A stretch of 64,000 nt of DNA from Vogesella indigofera (GTDB lineage Bacteria; Pseudomonadota; Gammaproteobacteria; Burkholderiales; Chromobacteriaceae), in NCBI RefSeq assembly GCF_028548395.1, contig NZ_JAQQLA010000004.1:558001-622000 (forward strand), read 5' to 3'. Shown piece after piece: positions 8,236 through 16,699 of the stretch. The notes under the pieces are model-generated. The model saw only the letters and a program-made list of their open reading frames with translations. It was not told the DNA's origin and did no database searches. The position numbers and the translations under genes are program-made. Every line of letters starts with the position of its first letter. Position 1 is the first letter of the stretch.

Positions 8236-9534
8236 TCAAGGATTGAATGGCCCCCAGGCCGGATCCTGCACCTGGCCGCCGAGGGTGCCCAGCCGCACGC
8301 GGCCGGGATAGGCGGTGGCGGCGGCGTACAGCACGCTGCGGCCACCCTCCTCGCTGGCGTACAGCACCATCTTGCCGTTGGGGGCGAAGCTTGGCGATTC
8401 GTCGAAGGCGCTATTGCTGATCAGGCGGTTGTCGCCGCTGGCCAGATCGAGCAGCATCACCTTGAAACGGCCGCCCTCGCGCCGGACGTAGGCGATCTGG
8501 CGCCCATCCGGAGAGAACGTCGGCGACACGTTATAGTTCCCCTCGAAGGTGACGCGGCGGGCGTTGCGGCCGCCGTCCAGCGCCTGCACGTACAGCTGCG
8601 GGCTGCCGCTGCGGTCGGACACGAACACGATCTGGCGGCCGTCCGGGCTGAACGCCGGCTCGGTGTCGATGGCGTCGCTATAGGAAAAACGCTGCACGCC
8701 GCCGCCGTCGGCATTGATCAGGTACACCTGCGAGTTGCCGCTGGTGGTCAGCACCACCGCCAGCCGCCGCCCGTCCGGGCTCCACACCGGCGCCGAGTTG
8801 CTGCCGCGGAAATTGGCCAGCACGCGACGCTGGCCGCTGACCAGATCCTGCACGTAGATCACCGGCTTTTGCTGCTCGAAGGAAACGTAGGCCAGGCGCG
8901 TGCCGTCCGGGCTCCACGCCGGCGACATGATGGGCTGGCGCGAGCGCAGTACCGTCTGCGCGCGGCGGCCGTCCATGTCGGCGATCTGCAGCCGGTACTC
9001 CTTGCCGCTCTGGGTGATGTAGGCGATGCGGCTGGAGAACAGGCTCTTCTCGCCCAGCAGCGCCTCGTACACCATGTCCGCCATGCGGTGCGCCATGTCG
9101 CGCAGCTGCTCCGGCGCCAGATCGAATTCCGCGCTCAGCTTCTGCTCGCGCGGGCTGACGGTGTCGGCCCAGAACGTCAGCCGCACCCGATCGCCGCCGA
9201 GGCTGACCAGCTTGCCGTACACCACCGCGCGCGCGCCGCGCTGCTGCCACGCCGCCGCGTTCAGCTGCGCCGGTGCCGCCAGCGCGTCGCCGACACCCGT
9301 CTCCAGCAGGCTGAAGGCGCCGGTCATCGCCAGATCGCTCTTCACCGTCGCGGTGATCGCCTCCGGCAGCAGGCTCTCGCCCTGCAGCGGCACGATCGCC
9401 ACCGGGTAGCGGTTGCTGCCGCCACCGATCACTTCCACGCTGAGGTCGGCGCGGGCAAGGTTGGCCGCAACGGTCATACTCAGCAGCAACAGGGCAAACA
9501 GGCGCGGCCAGAAGCCGGAGACGGTGGCGGACAA
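8236..9534 (-). CDS. tolB: Tol-Pal system beta-propeller protein TolB
   Basis: 432 residues, typical length. A periplasmic protein that cycles between Pal and TolA. An N-terminal signal peptide (about 1-29, ending A-R-A) precedes the two-lobed N-terminal domain (30-165). A six-bladed propeller follows, with repeated S-P-D-G-x-x-I/L-A/V-Y/F blades (SPDGTRLAYVS, SPDGRRLAVVL, SPDGRQIVFVS, SPDGRQIAYV, APNGKMVLYAS). The hydrophobic part of the signal peptide includes VAANLARA, whose Ala-Ala-Asn-Leu is encoded by a perfect 14-bp motif copy (9457-9470). It lies directly after tolA with a 4-bp gap. Confidence 0.96.
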   Translation of the reverse strand: MSATVSGFWPRLFALLLLSMTVAANLARADLSVEVIGGGSNRYPVAIVPLQGESLLPEAITATVKSDLAMTGAFSLLETGVGDALAAPAQLNAAAWQQRGARAVVYGKLVSLGGDRVRLTFWADTVSPREQKLSAEFDLAPEQLRDMAHRMADMVYEALLGEKSLFSSRIAYITQSGKEYRLQIADMDGRRAQTVLRSRQPIMSPAWSPDGTRLAYVSFEQQKPVIYVQDLVSGQRRVLANFRGSNSAPVWSPDGRRLAVVLTTSGNSQVYLINADGGGVQRFSYSDAIDTEPAFSPDGRQIVFVSDRSGSPQLYVQALDGGRNARRVTFEGNYNVSPTFSPDGRQIAYVRREGGRFKVMLLDLASGDNRLISNSAFDESPSFAPNGKMVLYASEEGGRSVLYAAATAYPGRVRLGTLGGQVQDPAWGPFNP

Positions 9535-9538
9535 GGCA

Positions 9539-10396
9539 TTACTCCTTAGGACGGAAAGACATGGTCACGCGCCGGTAGTCGGCGAACGCCGCGCCCTTGG
9601 GCAGCGGCGGGAAGCGGCGCATCTCGCGCACGGCGGCCTGCACCGCCTCATCGTACTGCGGGTTGCCGCTGCTGCGCAGCAGGCGGATCTGGCGCACTTC
9701 CAGCGACGGCAGGATCTCGATCTGCAGCACCACCTCCGGGTTGCCTTTCAGCCCGTCGGGGATAGTCACGTAGGGGCGCACGCGGTTGCTCAATGTCTGC
9801 GCGTACAGCGCCTTGGCGTCGGCCACGCCATTGCTGCTGCCGCCGACGACACCGCCCTGGCCGCCGCGCTGGCTCTGCTTGGCGTTGCCGGGGCCGGGCG
9901 GCAGGTCCAGCTCGGCCAGCAGGTCGTTATCCGCGCTTGGCGCCGGCCTGGCGCTCGCCTTGGCGGACGGTTTGGCGGCGGGCACGCTGGTCTTGGCCGG
10001 CTCAGGCACCGCTTTGGCGGCCTTGGCCGTCACCTTTTCTGGCACTTTCTCCGGCACTTTTTCCGCAGGCTTGGGCAGCGGTTTTTCCGCGGCCACCGGC
10101 GGCGGCGGTGCCTTGTGCTGCTGCAGCGGGCGGCTGGCCTTCAGCTTGATGTCGGCATCGGCCAGCAAGGGGGTGGCGGCCTCCGCCACCGTCGCGGCCG
10201 GCGGGGCGGCACGCACTTTCGGCGTCTGGGTCGGCGCCGCCGGCGCACCGCCGGCCCACAATTCCACCGCCAGCGGTGGCGGCGTGTACACCGGCGCCGG
10301 CGCATACAGCCACCACAGCGGCAGCAGCAGCACCAGATGCAGCAGCAGCGACATGCCCCACGCGCCGTAACCGATGGCGCCCGTCTGCGGCGACAT
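9539..10396 (-). CDS. tolA: Cell envelope integrity protein TolA
   Basis: 285 residues. TolA spans the periplasm from an inner-membrane anchor and uses the TolQR motor to pull on TolB-Pal. A single hydrophobic segment is at about residues 15-31 (MSLLLHLVLLLPLWWLY). It is followed by a Pro/Ala/Lys-rich middle domain (about 35-165, repeats of PEKVPEKVTAKAAK type) and a TonB-like C-terminal domain (about 185-285, LSNRVRPYVTIPDGLKGNPEVVLQIEILPS). Its start overlaps the tolR stop by one base. Confidence 0.9.
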   Translation of the reverse strand: MSPQTGAIGYGAWGMSLLLHLVLLLPLWWLYAPAPVYTPPPLAVELWAGGAPAAPTQTPKVRAAPPAATVAEAATPLLADADIKLKASRPLQQHKAPPPPVAAEKPLPKPAEKVPEKVPEKVTAKAAKAVPEPAKTSVPAAKPSAKASARPAPSADNDLLAELDLPPGPGNAKQSQRGGQGGVVGGSSNGVADAKALYAQTLSNRVRPYVTIPDGLKGNPEVVLQIEILPSLEVRQIRLLRSSGNPQYDEAVQAAVREMRRFPPLPKGAAFADYRRVTMSFRPKE

Positions 10397-10800
10397 CAGT
10401 TGCCCTGCCGTACCGTCAGCGCGACGCGGGTGATGCCGGCCTGGTGCAGGCGGTCGGCCACCTTCACCACGTCGCTGTACTTGAGATCGCGGTGCGCGGT
10501 GACCACCACCGGGCGATTGTCGCGCAGCCGCGCCTTGACCTCGGCGATCAGCGCGTCAAGGTTGGCCGCAGGCTCGCGCTTGCCGCCCTCGCCCAGCAGG
10601 TAGCGGCCGTCGGCCTCGATGCTGATTTCCAGCGGCGTGCTGTCCACCTGCGCCGCGCGGGTGACGCTGGGTACCTCGATCACGCCGGGGGTGAACATCG
10701 GCGCCGTCACCATGAAGATCACCAGCAGCACCAGCATCACGTCGATATAGGGCACGACGTTCATCTGGTTCATCATTCGGCGCGGGCGTCGCTGCAGCAT
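10396..10800 (-). CDS. tolR: TolR, ExbD-family motor subunit
   Basis: 134 residues. TolR forms, with TolQ, the proton-driven motor energising TolA. The single transmembrane helix (about 14-36: NVVPYIDVMLVLLVIFMVTAPMF) contains the essential membrane Asp in the Y-I-D-V-M-L-V-L-L motif. The periplasmic domain follows, ending DVVKVADRLHQAGITRVALTV. It includes P-A-A-N-L-D-A-L, where Ala-Ala-Asn-Leu comes from a motif copy at 10558-10571. It is first in the cluster: the expected upstream partner tolQ is not here, and only about 100 bases separate it from a methyltransferase gene. Confidence 0.93.
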   Translation of the reverse strand: MLQRRPRRMMNQMNVVPYIDVMLVLLVIFMVTAPMFTPGVIEVPSVTRAAQVDSTPLEISIEADGRYLLGEGGKREPAANLDALIAEVKARLRDNRPVVVTAHRDLKYSDVVKVADRLHQAGITRVALTVRQGN

Positions 10801-10903
10801 CGGGCATTCCTGTGGCTAGAAGGGGCGGCCGGCACGGCGGGCCGCCGGAGAAACGGGTAACAACAGACCGCCGCGGCACGGCAACAGTTCCGCGACGCAG
10901 GCA

Positions 10904-11569
10904 TCAGCGGCGGGTAAGCAGGGTCATGCCGTCGCCGATCGGCAGCACCGACATCACCACCCGCGGGTCGTGCTTCAGGCTGGCATTGAAGGCCTGCATC
11001 GCCCGCACTGCCGGCGGGTCACCCGGCTTGGGACTGACCACACGACCGTTCAGGAAAATATTGTCGACCGCGATCACGCCGCCGGGGCGCACCAGCTGCA
11101 GGCAGGCTTCATAGTACTGCGGGTAGCTGGTCTTGTCGGCATCGATGAAGGCGAGGTCGAAGCTGCCGGCCTGGCCGTCGTCCAGCAGCATCTGCAATGT
11201 CTGCACCGCCGGCTGCACGTAGAGCGCGATGCTGTCCTCGACCCCGGCCTGGCGCCAGTAGTCGCGGGCGATGGTGGTGAATTCGACGCTCATGTCGCAA
11301 GCCACGGTACGGCCCTGCTCGCCCATGGCCAGCGCCACGGTCAGCGCGCTGTAGCCGGTGAACACGCCGATCTCCAGATAGCGGCGCACACCGAGCAGCT
11401 TGACCAGCCAGACGAGGAACTGTCCCTGTTCCGGGGAAATCTGCATCTTGGCCATGCGGTGGGTGGCGGTGAACTCGCGCAGCGCGGTCTGCACCGGGTG
11501 CTCGGTGACGCCGATCTGCAGCAGGTAGGCGGCCAGCTGGTCGTCAACGGCGATGGTCGTGCGGGTCAT
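10904..11569 (-). CDS. SAM-dependent O-methyltransferase, CCoAOMT family
   Basis: 221 residues, class I methyltransferase of the caffeoyl-CoA / catechol O-methyltransferase family (Methyltransf_3). It probably methylates a catechol-like hydroxyl in a metal-dependent way; the substrate is unknown. Seen: the SAM loop RRYLEIGVFTGYSALTVALA (about 63-82), the acidic D-M-S-V-E following a strand, the metal-site stretch FDLAFIDADKTSYPQYYE (about 137-154) and PGGVIAVDNIFLNGRV. It lies where tolQ would be expected, but shares nothing with TolQ. Confidence 0.85.
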   Translation of the reverse strand: MTRTTIAVDDQLAAYLLQIGVTEHPVQTALREFTATHRMAKMQISPEQGQFLVWLVKLLGVRRYLEIGVFTGYSALTVALAMGEQGRTVACDMSVEFTTIARDYWRQAGVEDSIALYVQPAVQTLQMLLDDGQAGSFDLAFIDADKTSYPQYYEACLQLVRPGGVIAVDNIFLNGRVVSPKPGDPPAVRAMQAFNASLKHDPRVVMSVLPIGDGMTLLTRR

Positions 11570-11588
11570 GCTTTACTCCAGAAAAGCA

Positions 11589-11608
11589 CAACGCCCTTGC
11601 GGGCGTTG
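11589..11608 (-). terminator. Hairpin after the DUF3460 gene
   Basis: An 8-bp stem CAACGCCC / GGGCGTTG with a four-base loop, followed on the minus strand by a T-containing stretch. It lies between the DUF3460 stop and the methyltransferase start. Confidence 0.55.
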
Positions 11609-11633
11609 GTCGGCGATACGGCGGGCGTAATGC

Positions 11634-11813
11634 TCAGTCCGGCTGGTACACGTACGGCTTTTGCGGCACCTTGGACGCGTTCCAGCGACGCAGGTCCTCC
11701 AGATCCAGCTTGCGATCCCACCAGGTCAGGCGCAGCTCGCGGCGTTCGCTCTCTACCTGCGGGTTTTTCGCCAGGAAATCGTTCATGAATTGGGTGAATT
11801 CGGACTGGTACAT
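11634..11813 (-). CDS. DUF3460 family small protein
   Basis: 59 residues, acidic/basic mixed and with no membrane segment. It starts MYQSEFTQFMNDFLAKNPQVESERRELRLTWWD, which matches the betaproteobacterial DUF3460 pattern (Y-x-S-E-F-T-x-F followed by a W-D). Function is unknown. I chose ATG 11813; an upstream in-frame start at 11852 would add an unsupported extension. It may be transcribed alone, with hairpin 11589-11608 as its terminator. Confidence 0.72.
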   Translation of the reverse strand: MYQSEFTQFMNDFLAKNPQVESERRELRLTWWDRKLDLEDLRRWNASKVPQKPYVYQPD

Positions 11814-11865
11814 GGTATGACCCCGGAAAATGATGGTCCGATTGTACTGCAAAACCGCGCCGCTT

Positions 11866-12747
11866 TCAGCTGTCGGCGAGGGAAAGACCGCGCGCCAGCC
11901 GCCCGCGGAAAACCGCGCCGACCAGCAGTAGTCCCAGCAGCAGCAGCCACACCAGCAGCAGCGGCAACCACAGCGAAATACGGAAATCGCTGCCGCGCAG
12001 CGGCCGCTGCAGGCTGAGCCAGTAGCGCTGTTCGCCGACGATCACCACCTCGCGCACCTGCAGCATCGCCGGCCACGCCACCGCCGGATGCGGATCCCCC
12101 ATCAGCTGCAGCGCGCGGCCGGCATCCGGTTCCGCCAGCGCCGGCAGCCAGCGCTGCGGCCGCAGCCACAGCGCGATGAAACGCTTGTCGCTGGCGCGCG
12201 CCAGCGGATAGATGCTCAGCAGCTGCGCCTGCTCGCCCTCGCCCTGCAGCATCTGCACCTGCGGCTGGCCCTGGCGCAGGCGGCCAAGGTTGGCCGCCAC
12301 CGCCGGCTGCCGTGCCAGATCCTGCCACGGCACCACGCCGGCACCGAGGCGCAGCGGCACCACCTGCGTCACCAGCAGGCCGTCCTCGCTGTCGCGCAAC
12401 AGCGCCACCCGCTCCAGCGCCGGAAAGCGCTGCAACACCATGCCCGCCTGCCACGCCGGGATCTGATCGCCGGGGGTGGTGGCGAACTGCTGCGCCAGCT
12501 CCAGCAGGTGCTGGTGCAGCTGCAGCAGATCGCGCGTCAACAGCGCCGACTGCTGCTGCGCCTGCCGCTGGAGCGCCTGCTCGGCATCGGCGCGGCTGGC
12601 TTCCAGCGCCAGGAAGCCGCTGCTGAGCACCAGCGCCAGCCAGCCCAGCAGCAGCAGCGCCAGCTGTACGCTGCGGCCAACCCTGGCCAGCGGCGCGCTC
12701 AGAGCAGGAACTCCCGCTTGTCGTGCTGCTCGATCAGCAGCCGCCAC
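11866..12747 (-). CDS. Membrane sensor-like protein without output domain
   Basis: About 293 residues from a GTG start. One transmembrane helix is at about 28-47 (VQLALLLLGWLALVLSSGFLAL). A periplasmic domain of about 210 residues follows (a heptad-rich Gln/Leu helix at 50-90, then an alpha/beta region). A second helix at about 260-282 leads to a short basic tail of about 12 residues. This is the shape of the input half of a histidine kinase or GGDEF protein, with no HAMP, kinase or cyclase domain. The start overlaps the end of the response-regulator gene by 49 bases; a later non-ATG start is possible. A partner role to that regulator is inferred from the overlap. Family not recognised. Confidence 0.65.
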   Translation of the reverse strand: MAAADRAARQAGVPALSAPLARVGRSVQLALLLLGWLALVLSSGFLALEASRADAEQALQRQAQQQSALLTRDLLQLHQHLLELAQQFATTPGDQIPAWQAGMVLQRFPALERVALLRDSEDGLLVTQVVPLRLGAGVVPWQDLARQPAVAANLGRLRQGQPQVQMLQGEGEQAQLLSIYPLARASDKRFIALWLRPQRWLPALAEPDAGRALQLMGDPHPAVAWPAMLQVREVVIVGEQRYWLSLQRPLRGSDFRISLWLPLLLVWLLLLGLLLVGAVFRGRLARGLSLADS

Positions 12748-14405
12748 GCCTGCATCAGCTTCTGCAGCTTGTTGTTGGTCGGCGCCACCTGCCGCACCTT
12801 CTGCAGGTAGTCGTAGGCCTGGCGCACATGGCTCTCATGCCAGCCCTTGAGGTGTACCTGGGCGATCACGGCGTTGACCAGGTTCAGCATCAGCTGGATG
12901 CTGTCCGGCATCTCCTGCAATGCCTGCTGGAACATGGCGATCGCCTTGTCGTGCTCGCCGGCCTGTGCCTCGCGCACCGCCTTGTTGTTGAGGTCGACCA
13001 TGCCCTGCACGTTGTGCATGATCAGGTCGGCGCCGGCGTCGGCCATGCCCAGCTGGTCGAACATGGTCGACAGCCTCTGCAGCAGCAGCTCGTTGTCGTG
13101 GTTGTTGCGGATCAGCTGGCTGGCGACGCCATCGCCCATCGCCTTCTGCCCCTGCGCGTAACAGGTACGCGCGAACTCCATCTTTTCCTCGGCCGACAGC
13201 TTGTCCAGCTGCGGCAGGCGCTCGGCGGCGGACTGCAGCAGCTTTTCCGCCTGCTGCTTGTTGCCGCTGTGCTGCTGGATCTGGCTGTCGAGCACGTCGG
13301 CCATCCACTCGCCTTCCGGCTTGTACTTGTAGTCGCGGCGCAGCGAGGCCAGCGTCTTCATCGCCTCCCCCTTCTCGCCGCAGGCCAGCTGCGTGCGCGC
13401 CAGCGTCGCGTACAGCACCGGGTTGCGGTGCCAGCTGGCCTTGGACAATTCCAGCGTGGTGCCGTAGGCGTCCTTCGCCTGCGCCAGGTCGCCGTTTTCC
13501 AGCGCCACCTCGGCCAGCGCCTTGTGGCGGCGCACCGTCGCCGGCGACAGCTCGGTGGCGCGCTTGAGCACCTGCTGCGCCTGCGCCAGCTCGTGGTTGC
13601 CCTGGTACAGCCGCGCCAGCCAGTCGTAGGCCTCCATCACGTGCTCGTTTTCCATCACGATGTGGTGGAACATCGCCAGCGCCGGCTCCACCTGCTTCAG
13701 CGAGGCCAGCGACTTGGCCATCCCCAGCTGCGCCCACGGCAGCTCGCGGATCTTCAGCACCTGCTCGTACAGCGCGCGCGCGCTGTCGTAGTCGCCGATC
13801 TTCAGGCTCAGACTGCCCTTCAGCTTCATGAAGTCGAGGGTGAACTCGCTGCGCTCGCCGATCTTCTTGTTGCAGGCGTCGATGGCGGCCAGGTATTCGT
13901 GGTTCATCAGCGCCTCGTCGACGAAGCGGAAGGCGTCGCGGCGGCGCATCGCGCGCTCCAGCCGCTCGGCCAGCACCTCGCCGGTGAACGGCTTCAGCAG
14001 GTAGTCGTCCGGCACCAGCTCGGCGGCGGAGATCACCTTGGCCGCGCGGCGCTCGCCGCTGACGATCATGAACACGCAGGACTGCTTCAGCAGGTTGCGT
14101 TCCTTCGCCTCCTCCAGCAGGTACAGGCCGTCGTTGCCGCTGCCGAGGTCGAAATCGCACAGCACCACGTCGAAGTCGTAGCGCATCAGCTTCACCAGCG
14201 CGTCACCGGCCTTGCCGGCGTACTCCACCTTCTCGGCGCCGAACGACGCCAGCGTCATCGCCAGCGCGCGCTGCATCTCCGGCACGCTGTCGACGATCAG
14301 GAACTGCTTCTTGGCGTAAGGATTGTTGTATTCCTTGTGGTGCCGGCTTTTCTGCACGCTGGTGATGGCGTTGAAGGTCGAGGAGTGGATCGGCTGCTCG
14401 CTCAT
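12699..14405 (-). CDS. Response regulator with C-terminal TPR repeats
   Basis: 568 residues. A receiver domain occupies about 34-150: FLIVDS at the first strand, phospho-acceptor Asp84 in V-V-L-C-D-F-D-L-G, Ser116 in IVSGE and Lys138 in DDYLLKPF. The usual Asp-Asp acidic pair is Asp39-Ser40, so metal binding may be altered. The rest (about 160-560) is tandem TPR-type helical repeats (for example EAYDWLARLYQGNHELAQAQQVLKRATELSP), suited to protein binding rather than DNA binding. Such chemotaxis-type TPR regulators occur in beta- and gammaproteobacteria; the output is unknown. ATG 14405 is preceded by GGGGA. It is cotranscribed with the overlapping membrane sensor. Confidence 0.85.
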   Translation of the reverse strand: MSEQPIHSSTFNAITSVQKSRHHKEYNNPYAKKQFLIVDSVPEMQRALAMTLASFGAEKVEYAGKAGDALVKLMRYDFDVVLCDFDLGSGNDGLYLLEEAKERNLLKQSCVFMIVSGERRAAKVISAAELVPDDYLLKPFTGEVLAERLERAMRRRDAFRFVDEALMNHEYLAAIDACNKKIGERSEFTLDFMKLKGSLSLKIGDYDSARALYEQVLKIRELPWAQLGMAKSLASLKQVEPALAMFHHIVMENEHVMEAYDWLARLYQGNHELAQAQQVLKRATELSPATVRRHKALAEVALENGDLAQAKDAYGTTLELSKASWHRNPVLYATLARTQLACGEKGEAMKTLASLRRDYKYKPEGEWMADVLDSQIQQHSGNKQQAEKLLQSAAERLPQLDKLSAEEKMEFARTCYAQGQKAMGDGVASQLIRNNHDNELLLQRLSTMFDQLGMADAGADLIMHNVQGMVDLNNKAVREAQAGEHDKAIAMFQQALQEMPDSIQLMLNLVNAVIAQVHLKGWHESHVRQAYDYLQKVRQVAPTNNKLQKLMQAWRLLIEQHDKREFLL

Positions 14406-14442
14406 GGTCTGAATTCCCCTTTGCCGCCGTGGCGGACAGCGC

Positions 14443-16593
14443 TTACTGCGCGCTGAGTTTGTCTTTGGCGTAACGCAAATCCAGCCACTTGATGCCGTGC
14501 TCGGCAAAATTGATCTGCAGGCGCACATCGTCGCCGGCGCCCTCGGCATTGATCACCACCCCGTCGCCGAACTTGGTGTGGCGCAGGCCCTGCCCCATCT
14601 TCCAGCCGCCAAGGTTGGCCGCCAGCGGCGCCGCCGCGATGCGGCCCTGCGCGTAGCTGTCGCGCACCGGCGCCGCCGTTTTAACGGTAGCAGACAATAC
14701 CTGCAACAGCTCGGCCGGCAGCTCGTCGACAAAGCGCGAGCGGATCGGATAGCGGCTCTGGCCGTGCAGCATGCGGCTTTGCGCGCTGGACAGGTACAGC
14801 CGCTTGCGCGCGCGCGTCATCGCCACGTACATCAGCCGCCGCTCCTCCTCCAGCCCCTTGCCGTCGTTCATGCTGTTCTCGTGCGGGAACAGCCCCTCCT
14901 CCAGCCCGCCGACGAACACCGCGTCGAATTCCAGCCCCTTGGCCGCATGCACCGTCATCAGCTGCAGCGCGTCGGCACCGGCGTCGGCCTGGTGGTCGCC
15001 GGCCTCCAGGCTGGCCTGGGTCAGGAATTCAATCACCGCCATCGCCGGCTCCTGCGCCAGGAAGCCCAGCGCCGCGTTGACCAGTTCGTCGAGGTTGGCG
15101 AGGCGCTCCTCGCCGTCCTTGCGGTCGGCCTCGTACATGGCGCGCAGGCCGGAATCGTCGATGATCAGGCTGATGGTTTCCGCCAGCGTCAGGCCTTCGC
15201 AGCGCTGGCGCAGGCTGTCGATCAGGCGCACGAACTCGGCCAGCTTGCCGGCGGTGCGGCCGCCGCCGGCGCCGCACAGCGCCTGCCACAGGCTGACGCC
15301 CTGCTCGCGGCTGGCGGTCTGCAGGTTTTCCACGCTGCGCGCGCCGATGCCGCGCGCCGGCACGTTGATCACGCGCAACAGCGCGTTGTCGTCCTCGGGG
15401 TTGGCCACCAGCCGCAGATAGGCCAGCGCGTGCTTGATCTCCTGCCGCTCGAAGAAGCGCAGCCCGCCGTAGATGCGGTAGGCGACGCCGCTTTGCACCA
15501 GCACGTGTTCCAGGATGCGCGACTGCGCGTTGGAGCGGTACAGCACCGCCATGTCGGCCAGGTTCCAGCCGTCGCGCGCGAGCGCCTTGACCTCGTCGAC
15601 GATGAACTGCGCCTCTTCGCCGTCGGAATAGGCCTCGTACAGGCGGATCTTGTCGCCGGGGCCGGCGTCGGTCCACAGGCTCTTGCCGAGGCGGCCGTCG
15701 TTGCGCTCGATCAGCGCGTTGGCGGCGTCGAGAATGGTGCCTGCCGAGCGGTAGTTCTGCTCCAGCCGGATCGGGCCGCTGACGCCGTAATCGGACAGCA
15801 GCGCGCGCATATTGCCGACCTCGGCACCGCGGAAGGCGTAGATCGACTGGTCGTCGTCGCCGACCGCGAACAGCGCGTTGTCCGGCCCGGCCAGCAGCTT
15901 CAGCCACGCGTACTGCAGGCGGTTAGTGTCCTGGAACTCGTCGACCAGCACGAAGCGGAAACGGTTGCGGTAGTGCTCAGACAGTGCGGCATTACGGCTG
16001 AGCACCTCGTAGCTGCGCAGCAGCAGCTCGGCGAAATCGACCACGCCCTCGCGCTGGCACTGCGCGTCGTAGGCGGCGTACAGCTCGATCAGCTTGCGGG
16101 TGTAGGGGTCGTGCGCCGACAGCTCGCCGGCGCGCACGCCGGACTCCTTCTGGCCGTTGATGAACTGCTGCACCTGCTTGGGAGGGAATTTCTCGTCGGA
16201 GATGTCGAGGCTCTTCAGCAGGCGCTTGATCGCCGACGACTGGTCGCCGGAATCGAGAATCTGGAAGGTCTGCGGCAGGCCGGCGTCGCGGTAGTGCACG
16301 CGCAGGAAGCGGTTGCACAGGCCGTGGAAGGTGCCGATCCACATCGTCTTGACGTTGACCGGGATCATCGCCGCCAGCCGCGTCTGCATCTCGCGCGCCG
16401 CCTTGTTGGTAAAGGTCACCGCCAGCACGCCGGCCGGGCTGGTCTGCCCGGTCTGCAGCAGCCAGGCGATGCGCGTGGTCAGCACCCGCGTCTTGCCGCT
16501 GCCGGCACCGGCCAGCACCAGCGCGCTCTTGGCGGGCCAGGTGACGGCGGAGAGTTGTTCGGGATTGAGACCGGCGAGCAGATCGTTATTCAT
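14443..16593 (-). CDS. uvrD: ATP-dependent DNA helicase UvrD (helicase II)
   Basis: 716 residues, SF1A 3'-5' helicase for mismatch and nucleotide excision repair. It opens L-N-P-E-Q-L-S-A-V (Q motif), with Walker A GAGSGKT near residues 29-35 and TFTNKAAREM. Further motifs are VDEFQDTNRLQ (Walker B), VGDDDQSIYAFRGA, LEQNYRS, TVHAAKGLEFDAVFVGGLEEGLFPH and ERRLMYVAMTRARKRLYLSSA. The C-terminal tail (GQGLRHTKFGDGVVINAEG...) is the Tudor-like UvrD tail, which separates it from Rep and PcrA-less forms. It ends just before the response-regulator start and may share its transcript. Confidence 0.95.
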   Translation of the reverse strand: MNNDLLAGLNPEQLSAVTWPAKSALVLAGAGSGKTRVLTTRIAWLLQTGQTSPAGVLAVTFTNKAAREMQTRLAAMIPVNVKTMWIGTFHGLCNRFLRVHYRDAGLPQTFQILDSGDQSSAIKRLLKSLDISDEKFPPKQVQQFINGQKESGVRAGELSAHDPYTRKLIELYAAYDAQCQREGVVDFAELLLRSYEVLSRNAALSEHYRNRFRFVLVDEFQDTNRLQYAWLKLLAGPDNALFAVGDDDQSIYAFRGAEVGNMRALLSDYGVSGPIRLEQNYRSAGTILDAANALIERNDGRLGKSLWTDAGPGDKIRLYEAYSDGEEAQFIVDEVKALARDGWNLADMAVLYRSNAQSRILEHVLVQSGVAYRIYGGLRFFERQEIKHALAYLRLVANPEDDNALLRVINVPARGIGARSVENLQTASREQGVSLWQALCGAGGGRTAGKLAEFVRLIDSLRQRCEGLTLAETISLIIDDSGLRAMYEADRKDGEERLANLDELVNAALGFLAQEPAMAVIEFLTQASLEAGDHQADAGADALQLMTVHAAKGLEFDAVFVGGLEEGLFPHENSMNDGKGLEEERRLMYVAMTRARKRLYLSSAQSRMLHGQSRYPIRSRFVDELPAELLQVLSATVKTAAPVRDSYAQGRIAAAPLAANLGGWKMGQGLRHTKFGDGVVINAEGAGDDVRLQINFAEHGIKWLDLRYAKDKLSAQ

Positions 16594-16650
16594 GGGGCAG
16601 GCTTTGAGGTGACGCGCAAAACGCCGATTCTACACCACCACCCGCCCGGA

Positions 16651-16684
16651 CAAGGTTGGCCGCAACGCATTGCGGCCAACCTTG
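16651..16684. terminator. Hairpin made of two inverted copies of the 14-bp motif
   Basis: CAAGGTTGGCCGCAA (16651-16665), loop CGCA, then TTGCGGCCAACCTTG (16670-16684): a perfect 15-bp stem. It lies in the short gap between the DUF2061 gene and uvrD, both on the minus strand, so it follows the former and precedes the latter. There is no T run, so termination activity is inferred. Confidence 0.6.
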
Positions 16685-16699
16685 TCGCCACCGGCCTGC

